Shown piece after piece: positions 1 through 8,794 of a DNA stretch of 64,000 nt. The DNA is taken from positions 13,567 to 77,566 of the forward strand of contig NZ_JYJF01000016.1 in the NCBI RefSeq assembly GCF_000955975.1, given 5' to 3'. The stretch comes from Saccharothrix sp. ST-888 (GTDB lineage Bacteria; Actinomycetota; Actinomycetes; Streptomycetales; Streptomycetaceae). A model generated the notes under the pieces. That model was not told the DNA's origin, did not search any database, and saw only the letters and a list, made by a program, of their open reading frames with translations. The first letter of the stretch is position 1. Each line of letters begins with the position of its first letter. The position numbers and the translations under genes were made by a program.

Positions 1-16
1 ACCCAGTGTCTTTACG

Positions 17-35
17 AGTGGCACAGGGTGCCACT
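17..35. promoter_or_regulatory. Perfect inverted repeat upstream of ccr (possible operator)
   Basis: AGTGGCAC and GTGCCACT form a perfect 8-bp inverted repeat with a 3-base centre, about 185 bases before the ccr start. Its size and symmetry suit a dimeric repressor such as a TetR-type protein. No regulator gene is visible in this window on that side, so function is inference. The rest of bases 1-219 holds no convincing gene. Confidence 0.35.
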
Positions 36-219
36 ACGTTGTTACTCACCAGTCGCGGCGCCGCGGCTCCCCACCTCGGCGCGCCTCGTCCGGTGCGACA
101 CCACCACCCGTCGCAGGCACCACCACCCACCCTCAGACCGATAGCGAAGCCGGTGTCCGCTCCCGGCTACCCCAGACGCCCTGTGCAGCCCTCACACAGG
201 TACGCCTTCGGAGGCAGCC

Positions 220-1590
220 ATGAAGGAAATCCTCGACGCGATCCTCAACTCCGACAGCACCTCGGCGGACTTCGCCGCCCTCAAGCTGCCGGAGTCCTAC
301 CGAGCGGTGACGCTCCACAAGGACGAGGAGCAGATGTTCGCGGGCCTCGACAGCCGCGACAAGGACCCCCGCAAGTCCCTCCACCTCGACGACGTGGCCC
401 TGCCCGAACTCGGCCCCGGCGAGGCCCTGGTGGCCGTCATGGCCAGCGCGGTGAACTACAACACCGTCTGGAGCTCGATCTTCGAGCCCGTGTCCACCTT
501 CGGCTTCCTGGAGCGGTACGGGAAGCTCTCCCCGCTGACCAAGCGCCACGACCTGCCGTACCACGTGGTCGGCTCCGACCTCGCGGGCGTGGTGCTGCGC
601 ACCGGCGCCGGGGTCAACGCCTGGAAGCCCGGCGACGAGGTGGTCGCGCACTGCCTCTCCGTCGAGCTGGAGAGCTCCGACGGCCACAACGACACGATGA
701 TGGACCCGGAGCAGCGCATCTGGGGCTTCGAGACCAACTTCGGCGGCCTGGCCCAGCTGGCCCTGGTGAAGACCAACCAGCTGATGCCCAAGCCCGCCCA
801 CCTCACCTGGGAGGAGGCCGCCTCCCCCGGCCTGGTCAACTCCACCGCGTACCGCCAGCTGGTCTCGGGCAACGGCGCGGGCATGAAGCAGGGCGACAAC
901 GTGCTGATCTGGGGAGCGAGCGGCGGACTCGGCTCGTACGCCACCCAGTACGCGCTGGCCGGCGGCGCCACCCCGATCTGCGTGGTCTCCAGCCCGCAGA
1001 AGGCCGAGATCTGCCGGGCGATGGGCGCCGAGGCGATCATCGACCGCAGCGCCGAGGGCTACCGGTTCTGGAAGGACGAGCACAACCAGGACCCGCGCGA
1101 GTGGAAGCGGCTCGGCGGCCGGATCCGCGACCTGACCGGCGGTGAGGACGTGGACATCGTCTTCGAGCACCCCGGCCGGGAGACCTTCGGCGCCTCGGTC
1201 TACGTGACCCGCAAGGGCGGCACCATCGTCACCTGCGCCTCCACCTCCGGCTACATGCACCAGTACGACAACCGCTACCTGTGGATGTCGCTCAAGCGGA
1301 TCGTCGGCTCGCACTTCGCCAACTACCGCGAGGCGTGGGAGGCCAACCGCCTGGTCGCCAAGGGCAAGATCCACCCGACGGTGTCCAAGGTCTACTCCCT
1401 GGAGCAGACCGGGCAGGCCGCGCTCGACGTCCACCACAACAGGCACCAGGGCAAGGTCGGCGTGCTCTGCCTGGCCCCGGAGGAGGGCCTGGGCGTGCGC
1501 AACCACGAGCTGCGGGCCACCCACCTCGACGCGATCAACCTGTTCCGTGAGGTCACCGAGCGGACCGAACAGCACAGCAGGAACATCTGA
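220..1590 (+). CDS. ccr: Crotonyl-CoA carboxylase/reductase
   Basis: This 456-residue MDR-superfamily enzyme reductively carboxylates crotonyl-CoA to (2S)-ethylmalonyl-CoA with NADPH and CO2. It is the committed step of the ethylmalonyl-CoA pathway for acetyl-CoA assimilation and also supplies polyketide extender units. The four residues known to hold CO2 in the Kitasatospora setae enzyme are present at the same numbers: N81 (in SAVNYNTVW), F170 and E171 (in WGFETNFGG) and H365 (in GSHFANY). A Rossmann motif WGASGGLGS follows near residue 228. The ATG has a GGAGG ribosome-binding site 7 bases upstream. The stop overlaps the next start as TGATG, so it heads a coupled operon with meaA, mcl1 and mch. 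Length is normal for the family. Confidence 0.97.
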   Translation: MKEILDAILNSDSTSADFAALKLPESYRAVTLHKDEEQMFAGLDSRDKDPRKSLHLDDVALPELGPGEALVAVMASAVNYNTVWSSIFEPVSTFGFLERYGKLSPLTKRHDLPYHVVGSDLAGVVLRTGAGVNAWKPGDEVVAHCLSVELESSDGHNDTMMDPEQRIWGFETNFGGLAQLALVKTNQLMPKPAHLTWEEAASPGLVNSTAYRQLVSGNGAGMKQGDNVLIWGASGGLGSYATQYALAGGATPICVVSSPQKAEICRAMGAEAIIDRSAEGYRFWKDEHNQDPREWKRLGGRIRDLTGGEDVDIVFEHPGRETFGASVYVTRKGGTIVTCASTSGYMHQYDNRYLWMSLKRIVGSHFANYREAWEANRLVAKGKIHPTVSKVYSLEQTGQAALDVHHNRHQGKVGVLCLAPEEGLGVRNHELRATHLDAINLFREVTERTEQHSRNI

Positions 1591-3650
1591 TGAGCACTCA
1601 GAAGCGCGACCGCCCCTGGCTGATGCGCACCTACGCGGGCCACTCCACCGCCCACGACTCCAACGCGCTCTACCGGCGCAACCTCGCCAAGGGCCAGACC
1701 GGCCTCTCGGTCGCGTTCGACCTGCCGACCCAGACCGGGTACGACTCCGACCACGTGCTCGCGCGCGGCGAGGTCGGCCGGGTCGGTGTGCCGGTGGGCC
1801 ATGTCGGCGACATGCGCACGCTGTTCGACGGCATCCCGCTGGAACAGACCAACACCTCGATGACGATCAACGCCACCGCGATGTGGCTGCTGGCGCTCTA
1901 CCAGGTGGTCGCCGAGGAGCAGGGCGCCGACATCGCCAAGCTCACCGGCACCACCCAGAACGACATCGTCAAGGAGTACCTGTCGCGCGGGACGCACGTC
2001 TTCCCGCCCGGCCCGTCCGTGCGCCTGATCACCGACATGATCGCGTACACGGTGGCCAACATCCCCAAGTGGAACCCGATCAACATCTGCAGCTACCACC
2101 TCCAGGAGGCCGGGGCCACCCCCGTCCAGGAGATCGCGTACGCCATGTGCACCGCGATCTCCGTCCTGGACGCCGTCCGCGACTCCGGCCAGGTCCCGGC
2201 GGAGCGGATGGGCGAAGTGGTCGGCCGGATCTCCTTCTTCGTCAACGCGGGCGTCCGCTTCGTCGAGGAGATGTGCAAGATGCGCGCCTTCGCCGCACTC
2301 TGGGAGAAGGTCACCCTGGAGCGCTACGGCATCGAGGACGCCAAGCAGCGCCGGTTCCGCTACGGCGTCCAGGTCAACTCGCTCGGCCTGACCGAGGCCC
2401 AGCCGGAGAACAACGTCCAGCGCATCGTGCTGGAGATGCTCGCCGTCACCCTCTCCAAGGACGCCCGCGCCCGCGCCGTCCAACTTCCGGCCTGGAACGA
2501 GGCGTTGGGCCTGCCCCGGCCCTGGGACCAGCAGTGGTCGCTGCGCATCCAGCAGGTACTCGCCTACGAGTCCGACCTGCTGGAGTACGGCGACCTGTTC
2601 AACGGCTCCGCGGTGGTCGAGGCCAAGACCGCCGAACTGCTCGCCGGGGCCGAGGCGGAGATCGCCAAGGTGCTGGAGATGGGTGCCCAGGCCGGCAACC
2701 GGGGCATCATCCCGGCCGTCGAGTCCGGCTACCTGAAGTCCAACCTGGTGGCCTCGCACGCCGCCCGGCGGGCCAGGATCGAGTCCGGCGAGGACAAGAT
2801 CGTCGGGGTCAACTGCTTCGACACCACCGAGGAGAGCCCGCTCACCGCCGACCTGGACACCGCCATCATGGTGGTCGACCCGGCCTCCGAGCAGTCCGTC
2901 CTGGCCGCCCTCAAGCAGTGGCGTGAGCAGCGCGACGAGGCCGCCGTCCAGATCGCGCTGGAGGAGCTGAAGGCCACCGCGGCCACCACCGCCAACCTGA
3001 TGCCCGCCACCCTCGCCTGCGCCCGCGCGGGCGTCACCACCGGCGAGTGGTCCTTCGCCCTGCGCGAGGTCTTCGGCGAGTACCGCGCCCCCACCGGGGT
3101 CGGTGGCGCCCCGGTCGCGGTGGCGGCCGAGCCGGGCGGCGAACTCGCCGGCGTCCGCGAGGCGGTGGCCGCCACGGCCGCCGAGCTCGGCGCGGGCAAG
3201 CTGCGCCTGCTGGTCGGCAAGCCCGGACTCGACGGCCACTCCAACGGGGCCGAGCAGATCGCCGTCCGCGCCCGCGACGCCGGTTTCGAGGTGGTCTACC
3301 AGGGCATCCGCCTGACGCCCGAACAGATCGTCTCCGCCGCGGTCGCCGAGGACGTGCACTGCGTCGGCCTGTCGATCCTCTCCGGTGCCCACCCGGAACT
3401 GGTTCCCGACGTTCTGCACCGGCTGCGCCGGGCAGGGGTGGAGGATGTGCCCGTCGTCGTGGGTGGCATCATCCCGGCAGCGGATGCCGAGGCCCTGAAG
3501 GCCGCGGGAGTCGCAGCAGTCTTCACCCCGAAGGACTTCGGCATCACCACCATCATCGGCCGGATCGTGGACGAGATCCGGCTGGCCAACAGGCTCCAGC
3601 CTTGGGCCGCGACGCTGCACGGCATCGAGCAGCAGGCCGCGACCAGCTGA
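1590..3650 (+). CDS. meaA: Ethylmalonyl-CoA mutase (MeaA/Ecm), B12-dependent
   Basis: The 686-residue protein has an N-terminal acyl-CoA mutase barrel (about residues 1-510) and a C-terminal adenosylcobalamin-binding domain (about 530-670) with the DxHxxG signature at D548, H550 and G553 in KPGLDGHSNG. It interconverts (2R)-ethylmalonyl-CoA and methylsuccinyl-CoA. It differs from two-subunit methylmalonyl-CoA mutases in being a single short chain, as expected for MeaA. It starts inside the ccr stop codon, so translation is coupled. Its cofactor would come from the cobalamin operon about 10 kb downstream. The neighbouring ccr, mcl1 and mch make Ecm far more likely than methylmalonyl- or isobutyryl-CoA mutase. 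Confidence 0.95.
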   Translation: MSTQKRDRPWLMRTYAGHSTAHDSNALYRRNLAKGQTGLSVAFDLPTQTGYDSDHVLARGEVGRVGVPVGHVGDMRTLFDGIPLEQTNTSMTINATAMWLLALYQVVAEEQGADIAKLTGTTQNDIVKEYLSRGTHVFPPGPSVRLITDMIAYTVANIPKWNPINICSYHLQEAGATPVQEIAYAMCTAISVLDAVRDSGQVPAERMGEVVGRISFFVNAGVRFVEEMCKMRAFAALWEKVTLERYGIEDAKQRRFRYGVQVNSLGLTEAQPENNVQRIVLEMLAVTLSKDARARAVQLPAWNEALGLPRPWDQQWSLRIQQVLAYESDLLEYGDLFNGSAVVEAKTAELLAGAEAEIAKVLEMGAQAGNRGIIPAVESGYLKSNLVASHAARRARIESGEDKIVGVNCFDTTEESPLTADLDTAIMVVDPASEQSVLAALKQWREQRDEAAVQIALEELKATAATTANLMPATLACARAGVTTGEWSFALREVFGEYRAPTGVGGAPVAVAAEPGGELAGVREAVAATAAELGAGKLRLLVGKPGLDGHSNGAEQIAVRARDAGFEVVYQGIRLTPEQIVSAAVAEDVHCVGLSILSGAHPELVPDVLHRLRRAGVEDVPVVVGGIIPAADAEALKAAGVAAVFTPKDFGITTIIGRIVDEIRLANRLQPWAATLHGIEQQAATS

Positions 3651-3672
3651 CCGGAAGGAACGAATCCCGCAC

Positions 3673-4635
3673 ATGACCACCGTCAACCGCCTCCGGCCCC
3701 GCCGTTCCTGCCTCGCCGTGCCCGGGAGCAACCCGCGCTTCCTGGAGAAGGCCCAGGGGCTCGCAGCCGACCAGGTCTTCCTCGACCTGGAGGACGCCTG
3801 CGCCCCGCTGGTCAAGGAGAGCGCCCGGCACAACATCGTGGACGCGCTCAACAACGGCGACTGGGGCAGCAAGACCCGCGTCGTGCGGGTCAACGACTGG
3901 ACCACCCACTGGACGTACCGGGACGTGATCACGGTCGTCGAGGGCGCCGGACCGAACCTGGACTGCATCATGCTGCCCAAGGTCCAGGACGCCACCCAGG
4001 TCAGGGCGCTCGACCTGCTGCTCACCCAGATCGAGAAGACGATGGGCTTCGAGGTCGGCCGGATCGGCATCGAGGCGCAGATCGAGAACGCCAAGGGCCT
4101 GGTCAACGTCGACGAGATCGCCGCCGCCTCGCCGCGGCTGGAGACGATCATCTTCGGCCCGGCCGACTTCATGGCCTCGATCAACATGAAGACCCTGGTG
4201 GTCGGCCAGCAGCCCCCCGGCTACCCGGCGGACGCCTACCACTACATCCTGATGCGCATCCTGATGGCCGCCCGCACGCACGACCTGCAGGCCATCGACG
4301 GCCCCTTCCTGCAGATCCGCAACCCCGACGGCTACCGCGAGGTGGCCGGCCGCGCCGCCGCCCTGGGCTTCGACGGCAAGTGGGTGCTGCACCCGGACCA
4401 GGTCGCCATCGCCAACGAGGTCTTCTCCCCCTCCCAGGAGGACTACGACCACGCCGAGCTGATCCTGGACGCCTACGACTGGTGCACCTCGGAGGCCGGC
4501 GGCGCCAAGGGCTCCGCGATGCTCGGCGACGAGATGATCGACGAGGCCAGCCGCAAGATGGCCCTGGTCATCGCGGGCAAGGGCCGCGCCGCCGGGTTCG
4601 AGCGCACCTCCAAGTTCGAGCCCCCGCAGGCCTGA
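3673..4635 (+). CDS. mcl1: HpcH/HpaI (CitE-like) lyase, beta-methylmalyl-CoA/malyl-CoA lyase
   Basis: This 320-residue CitE-superfamily barrel protein opens with RRSCLAVPGSNPRFLEKA, followed by the LDLEDACAP motif and a metal-binding glutamate/aspartate region (GIEAQIENAKG, then FGPADFMASI). In the ethylmalonyl-CoA pathway it splits (2R,3S)-beta-methylmalyl-CoA into glyoxylate and propionyl-CoA, and often also handles malyl-CoA. It follows meaA by 22 bases with an AAGGAA ribosome-binding site. Length and context match Mcl1. Sequence alone cannot exclude citrate-lyase-beta-like activity, but the operon argues against it. Confidence 0.9.
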   Translation: MTTVNRLRPRRSCLAVPGSNPRFLEKAQGLAADQVFLDLEDACAPLVKESARHNIVDALNNGDWGSKTRVVRVNDWTTHWTYRDVITVVEGAGPNLDCIMLPKVQDATQVRALDLLLTQIEKTMGFEVGRIGIEAQIENAKGLVNVDEIAAASPRLETIIFGPADFMASINMKTLVVGQQPPGYPADAYHYILMRILMAARTHDLQAIDGPFLQIRNPDGYREVAGRAAALGFDGKWVLHPDQVAIANEVFSPSQEDYDHAELILDAYDWCTSEAGGAKGSAMLGDEMIDEASRKMALVIAGKGRAAGFERTSKFEPPQA

Positions 4636-4654
4636 GACCCCTAAGGAAGACGCG

Positions 4655-5158
4655 ATGCAGTTCGGACGCACCTACGAGGAGTTCGAGGTCGGCGCGGTCT
4701 ACAAGCACTGGCCCGGCAAGACGGTCACCGAGTACGACGACCACCTCTTCTGCCTGCTCACCATGAACCACCACCCGCTCCACATGGACGCCAACTATGC
4801 GGAGAACACGACGGACTTCGGCAAGAACGTCGTAGTGGGCAACTACATCTACTCCCTGCTGCTCGGCATGTCCGTCCCGGACGTCTCCGGCAAGGCCATC
4901 GCCAACCTGGAGATCGAGTCGCTGCGCCACGTCGCGCCGACCTTCCACGGCGACACGATCTACGGCGAGACGACCGTCCTCGACAAGTGGCCGTCCAAGT
5001 CCAAGGACGACCGGGGCATCGTCTACGTCGAGACCAAGGGCTACAAGCAGGACGGCACGGTCGTCTGCATCTTCCGCCGCAAGGTGATGGTGCCGACCGA
5101 GACCTACATCAAGGAGCGCGGCGGAGAGCAGCCCGGACGGCCGACCCCGCTCTCCTGA
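4655..5158 (+). CDS. mch: MaoC-family hydratase, probable mesaconyl-CoA hydratase
   Basis: This 167-residue single hot-dog-fold MaoC protein carries the (R)-hydratase signature in TMNHHPLHMDANYA, with N-x-x-P-x-H giving the catalytic Asp/His region. In this operon its expected role is hydration of mesaconyl-CoA to beta-methylmalyl-CoA, the substrate of the upstream lyase. It is shorter than the two-domain mesaconyl-CoA hydratases of proteobacteria, which is usual for the actinobacterial version. It lies 19 bases after mcl1 with an AAGGAAG ribosome-binding site and is followed by a strong hairpin, so it appears to end the first transcript. Confidence 0.88.
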   Translation: MQFGRTYEEFEVGAVYKHWPGKTVTEYDDHLFCLLTMNHHPLHMDANYAENTTDFGKNVVVGNYIYSLLLGMSVPDVSGKAIANLEIESLRHVAPTFHGDTIYGETTVLDKWPSKSKDDRGIVYVETKGYKQDGTVVCIFRRKVMVPTETYIKERGGEQPGRPTPLS

Positions 5159-5219
5159 GCCCCACACCCCAAGACCCCGGACGGGGAGGCCGCCGTCATC
5201 GGCCACCCCTCACCCGGAC

Positions 5220-5261
5220 ACGGGGGCCCTGCTGCCGCAGCCACGCCGGCCGGGCCCCCGT
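5220..5261 (+). terminator. Hairpin after mch
   Basis: ACGGGGGCCC and GGGCCCCCGT form a perfect 10-bp stem around a 22-base loop, 61 bases after the mch stop. There is no T tract, which is common for actinobacterial terminators. It would separate the ccr-mch transcript from the dehydrogenase gene. Confidence 0.5.
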
Positions 5262-5341
5262 CACCCCCACTTCCCCGCCGCCCGCCACCGCCCTTCACGG
5301 GCGCGCCGCGCGCGACACCTCTATACATACGGAGCCGCACG

Positions 5342-6544
5342 ATGGGACGCCTCGCACAGACCGACGGCCTCACCGAGATCCAGCGGGACATCCTCGCCAC
5401 CGTGCGGGACTTTGTCGACAAGGAGATCATCCCGGTCGCGACCGAGCTGGAGCACCGGGACGAGTACCCGACCGCGATCGTGGAGGGGATGAAGCAGCTC
5501 GGCCTGTTCGGCCTGACCATCCCCGAGGAGTTCGGCGGCCTCGGCGAGTCGCTGCTGACCTACGCGCTGGTGGTCGAGGAGATCGCCCGCGGCTGGATGT
5601 CGGTCTCCGGCATCGTCAACACGCACTTCATCGTCGCCCACATGATCAACGCCCACGGCACCCAGGAGCAGAAGGAGTACTTCCTGCCCCGAATGGCGGC
5701 CGGCGAGATCCGCGGCGCCTTCTCGATGTCCGAGCCGGGCCTCGGCTCCGACGTCGCCGCGATCTCCACCAAGGGCGTCAGGGACGGAGACTTCTACGTC
5801 CTCAACGGCCAGAAGATGTGGCTGACCAACGGCGGCACCTCCACCCTGGTCGCGGTGCTGTGCAAGACCGACGAGGGCGGCTCGACGCCGTACAAGAACA
5901 TGACCACCTTCCTGGTCGAGAAGACGCCCGGCTTCGGCCCCAACCCGACGGTCCCCGGCCTCACCGTGCCCGGGAAGATCGAGAAGATGGGCTACAAGGG
6001 CGTCGACACCACCGAGCTGGTGCTCCAGGACGTCCGCATCCCGGCCGACCGGATCCTGGGCGGGGTCCCGGGCCGGGGCTTCTACCAGATGATGGACGGC
6101 GTCGAGGTCGGCCGGGTCAACGTCGCGGCCCGCGGCTGCGGTGTCGCCCGGCGCGCCTTCGAGCTGGGCATCTCGTACGCCCAGCAGCGGTCCACCTTCG
6201 GCAAGAAGATCGCCGAGCACCAGGCGATCCAGTTCAAGCTGGCCGAGATGGCCACCAAGGTCGAGGCCGCCCACCAGATGATGGTGATGGCCGCCCGCAA
6301 GAAGGACAGCGGCGAGCGGAACGACCTGGAGGCGGGGATGGCCAAGTACCTCGCCTCCGAGTACTGCAAGGAGGTCGTCGAGGACGCCTTCCGGATCCAC
6401 GGCGGCTACGGCTTCTCCAAGGAGTACGAGATCGAGCGCCTCTACCGCGAGGCTCCGATGCTGCTGATCGGTGAAGGTACTGCGGAGATCCAGAAGATGA
6501 TCGTGGGCCGCCGCCTGCTGGAGGAGTACCGCATCGCGGAGTGA
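5342..6544 (+). CDS. Acyl-CoA dehydrogenase, probable methylsuccinyl-CoA dehydrogenase
   Basis: The 400-residue FAD acyl-CoA dehydrogenase has the family signatures GAFSMSEPGLGSD and QKMWLTNGG in the middle domain. The C-terminal segment EGTAEIQKMIVGRRLL contains the expected catalytic glutamate just before GT. By context it should oxidise (2S)-methylsuccinyl-CoA to mesaconyl-CoA, the one step otherwise missing from the upstream operon. It lacks the roughly 150-residue N-terminal extension of the proteobacterial Mcd, so specificity is inferred from the neighbourhood; a short-chain or glutaryl-type substrate remains possible. A GGAG site precedes the ATG and a TATACA element lies about 20 bases upstream, so it may have its own promoter. 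Confidence 0.85.
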   Translation: MGRLAQTDGLTEIQRDILATVRDFVDKEIIPVATELEHRDEYPTAIVEGMKQLGLFGLTIPEEFGGLGESLLTYALVVEEIARGWMSVSGIVNTHFIVAHMINAHGTQEQKEYFLPRMAAGEIRGAFSMSEPGLGSDVAAISTKGVRDGDFYVLNGQKMWLTNGGTSTLVAVLCKTDEGGSTPYKNMTTFLVEKTPGFGPNPTVPGLTVPGKIEKMGYKGVDTTELVLQDVRIPADRILGGVPGRGFYQMMDGVEVGRVNVAARGCGVARRAFELGISYAQQRSTFGKKIAEHQAIQFKLAEMATKVEAAHQMMVMAARKKDSGERNDLEAGMAKYLASEYCKEVVEDAFRIHGGYGFSKEYEIERLYREAPMLLIGEGTAEIQKMIVGRRLLEEYRIAE

Positions 6545-7133
6545 GACACGCCGGTGAGCACCCGGTCCGGATTCCGCCACGCCGAATCCGGGCCCGGGAG
6601 CCCGGCACGAGAGCCATTCGAAAGCCAGGAGGCGGGCGTGCGGGCCTGCCTCCCGGCCCCGCCGTACCGCGGCAGTCCCCGGGCCTGGTCAGCCGATCGG
6701 GGGCGGTACGGCGATTTGGGGAAGGTCGTAGGGCGCGTACCCGCCGGTACGCGCCCTACGGCATACCTGCTCGCCCCAAACGCCCCAGAACGGCCCACAG
6801 GGCCCGCTCAGCGCCGTTCCAGCCCCTTCCCCAGACTGCGGGACGCGGAGCTGACTCCCAGTCAGCCAGGACCCGCCTCGTCGCTCTTGTCCGAATTGAG
6901 ACATGGGTCACGCGCTTCGTCCAGCCTCTTGGGAACCGCGCCGAGCCGAGCTACGGTCGTACACATAGCAGGCACAGATCGGCGCCGCACCGGACTCCTG
7001 AACAAGCAGGCGGCTTGCCCACCTACCGCCTGGTCCCGATAGCATCCACCGGGACAGCAGCCGTCCCCATCTCACCCGATCCCCGCGGTGGCCCCCGTCC
7101 AGCGGCCATGATCCCCCGCGACTAAGGTCTTCG
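6545..7133. other. 589-base intergenic region with a perfect 14-bp palindrome
   Basis: No reading frame here has a convincing product: the frames that stay open are arginine/proline-rich and lack a good ribosome-binding site. Besides the terminator at its left end, it holds a perfect hairpin at 6728-6759, with 14-bp arms of GTAGGGCGCGTACC around a 4-base loop. The right end presumably contains the psd promoter; no consensus element is clear enough to call. Confidence 0.6.
6567..6591 (+). terminator. Hairpin after acyl-CoA dehydrogenase gene
   Basis: CCGGATTC and GAATCCGG form a perfect 8-bp stem with a 9-base loop, starting 23 bases after the stop. It is followed by the further GC dyad GGGCCCGGGAGCCCGG. 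It is the likely end of the ethylmalonyl-CoA cluster. Confidence 0.45.
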
Positions 7134-7823
7134 ATGCCCATCAGCCCGTCCCCTCACACCTCCGCTCCGGCCGGCGCCCTCGACGCCCCGGCGGGCGGTC
7201 GGCGTCCCCGCGTGACCATTGCGCGCGGCGCCACCCCCTGGTTCGTCCCGACCCTGGCCACTGCCGCCCTCACCACCGCCCTCACCAGGCGGAACGGCAA
7301 GTGGGCCGTGGCAGCGGTACCGGCCTGCGCGCTCGGCGCGGGCATGCTGTGGTTCTTCCGCGACCCGGAGCGCGAGATCGGCGCCGGCAGAGTGATCTCC
7401 CCCGCCGACGGTGTGGTGCAGAGCATCGATGCCTGGCCGGACGGCCGGACCCGTGTCGCGATCTTCATGAGCCCGCTCAACGTGCACGTCAACCGCGCCC
7501 CGCTGCCCGGCACGGTGACCTCCGTCGAACACGTCGCCGGCGGCTTCGTCCCGGCGTTCAACAAGGACAGCGACCGCAACGAGCGCGTCGTCTGGCACTT
7601 CGACACCGAGCTCGGCGACATCGAGATGGTGCAGATCGCGGGGGCCGTGGCCCGCCGCATCGTGCCGTACGTGGACGCCGGCACCAAGGTCGAGCAGGGC
7701 GAGCGGATCGGGCTGATCCGCTTCGGCTCTCGCGTAGACACCTACCTGCCGGCCGGCGTCGACGTCGGCGTCGAGGTCGGCCAGAAGACCACTGCCGGGG
7801 TGACACGCCTTGACCGTGACTGA
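7134..7823 (+). CDS. psd: Phosphatidylserine decarboxylase (short, archaeal/actinobacterial type)
   Basis: The 229-residue protein decarboxylates phosphatidylserine to phosphatidylethanolamine at the membrane. A hydrophobic N-terminal segment is followed by ISPADGVVQSI, MSPLNVHVNRAP and the C-terminal self-cleavage site RFGSRVD (F197-G198-S199), where the serine becomes the pyruvoyl cofactor. The short length and FGS rather than LGST fit the type paired with pssA in Actinobacteria. The pssA start lies inside its last codons, so the two are coupled and form a two-gene phospholipid operon. Confidence 0.95.
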   Translation: MPISPSPHTSAPAGALDAPAGGRRPRVTIARGATPWFVPTLATAALTTALTRRNGKWAVAAVPACALGAGMLWFFRDPEREIGAGRVISPADGVVQSIDAWPDGRTRVAIFMSPLNVHVNRAPLPGTVTSVEHVAGGFVPAFNKDSDRNERVVWHFDTELGDIEMVQIAGAVARRIVPYVDAGTKVEQGERIGLIRFGSRVDTYLPAGVDVGVEVGQKTTAGVTRLDRD

Positions 7824-8688
7824 TCCTGAGACTCTCGTCGGCCTGAGCGAGGAGGAGGAGACCGGCCTGCACCGCCGCCGCTGGGCACGCGACCGCGAGC
7901 TGCGCGCCCCCCGCTCGCCGCAGCACCTCTCCACCGCCGACTTCCTGACCCTGGGCAACGCCGTCTGCGGCTTCATGGCGATCTACTCGATCACCACCGG
8001 GGTCCTGATGCCGCACCTGATGGGCGACGCCATGCCGAACCGGCACAGCGCGGCCACCGCCGTGACGCTGCTGCTGATCGGCTCGATGTGCGACCTCTTC
8101 GACGGCCTGGTGGCGCGCAAGCTGCGCTCCTCCGCGCTCGGCGCCGAGCTCGACAACCTGGCCGACCTGATCAGCTTCGGCATCGCGCCGGCCTACTTCG
8201 TCGCGGTCTGGGGCATCGTCTCGCCGGACAGCAACCAGCAGCTCTCGGCGTTCATCGCGGTGACCGTCCTGCTCGCCGTGGTCCTGCGGCTGGCCAGGTT
8301 CTCCGCCGTGAAGATGCGGCCGGGGATCTTCCAGGGCATGCCCTGCCCGATGGGCGCGATGACGGTGATCGCCATCGTGCTGCTCGAACCGCCGCTGATG
8401 CTCGGCCTGCTGATGATCCTCGGCGTGGCGTACCTGATGGTGAGCCGCATCGAGTACCCCAAGCCGCAGGGCCTGCTGGCCACGGCGACGCTCTGCTGGA
8501 TCGTGGTCTCCATCGGCTGCCTGGCGGCCTGGGCCGCCGGCCTGCCGGGCGGCGACACGCTGATGCACATCGGGGCGATCGCGCAGATCACGCTGGCCGC
8601 GATGGCGCCGCTGCTGGTCATCCGCCGCAAGGTGGGCCAGAAGGTGGGCGACGTCCGCGCCCGCCGCGCGGAGTCGCGGGGCTGCTGA
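7810..8688 (+). CDS. pssA: CDP-diacylglycerol-serine O-phosphatidyltransferase
   Basis: The 292-residue membrane CDP-alcohol phosphatidyltransferase makes phosphatidylserine, the substrate of Psd. The family motif is complete in CDLFDGLVARK...GAELDNLAD (D-x2-DG-x2-AR-x7-G-x3-D-x3-D). About eight hydrophobic segments follow a basic cytoplasmic N terminus. The start could be TTG at 7810, with GGGGTGA five bases upstream, or GTG at 7816; both overlap the psd end. The gene is followed by a very strong hairpin. Confidence 0.94.
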   Translation: MTVTDPETLVGLSEEEETGLHRRRWARDRELRAPRSPQHLSTADFLTLGNAVCGFMAIYSITTGVLMPHLMGDAMPNRHSAATAVTLLLIGSMCDLFDGLVARKLRSSALGAELDNLADLISFGIAPAYFVAVWGIVSPDSNQQLSAFIAVTVLLAVVLRLARFSAVKMRPGIFQGMPCPMGAMTVIAIVLLEPPLMLGLLMILGVAYLMVSRIEYPKPQGLLATATLCWIVVSIGCLAAWAAGLPGGDTLMHIGAIAQITLAAMAPLLVIRRKVGQKVGDVRARRAESRGC

Positions 8689-8704
8689 GCCCGCCGTGAA
8701 CGCC

Positions 8705-8745
8705 CGGAGGGGCCCGGATCCTGGATCAGGATCCGGGCCCCTCCG
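8705..8745 (+). terminator. Long perfect hairpin after pssA
   Basis: A 19-bp perfect stem (core AGGGGCCCGGATCCTG) closes on a 3-base loop, 17 bases after pssA. It lies between convergent genes and can serve both strands. Confidence 0.6.
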
Positions 8746-8794
8746 CCGTTCCGGGACAGGAGCCCTGGGCCTTTCAGGGGCAAGGGTGGGCAAA

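Noticed and set aside
17..35. Sigma-54 promoter (TGGCAC element)
   Set aside because: Actinobacteria of this group lack sigma-54; the symmetry suggests an operator instead.
6..1145. Long arginine/proline-rich frame over the ccr gene
   Set aside because: It is the out-of-frame shadow of ccr; composition and the clear CCR protein in the other frame rule it out.
1392..4187. A 931-codon minus-strand frame over meaA and mcl1
   Set aside because: High-GC antisense shadow without recognisable domains; the plus strand encodes two well-defined enzymes there.
6554..7042. A 162-codon gene in the gap before psd
   Set aside because: No ribosome-binding site, no domain, biased composition, and it crosses a terminator and a perfect hairpin.
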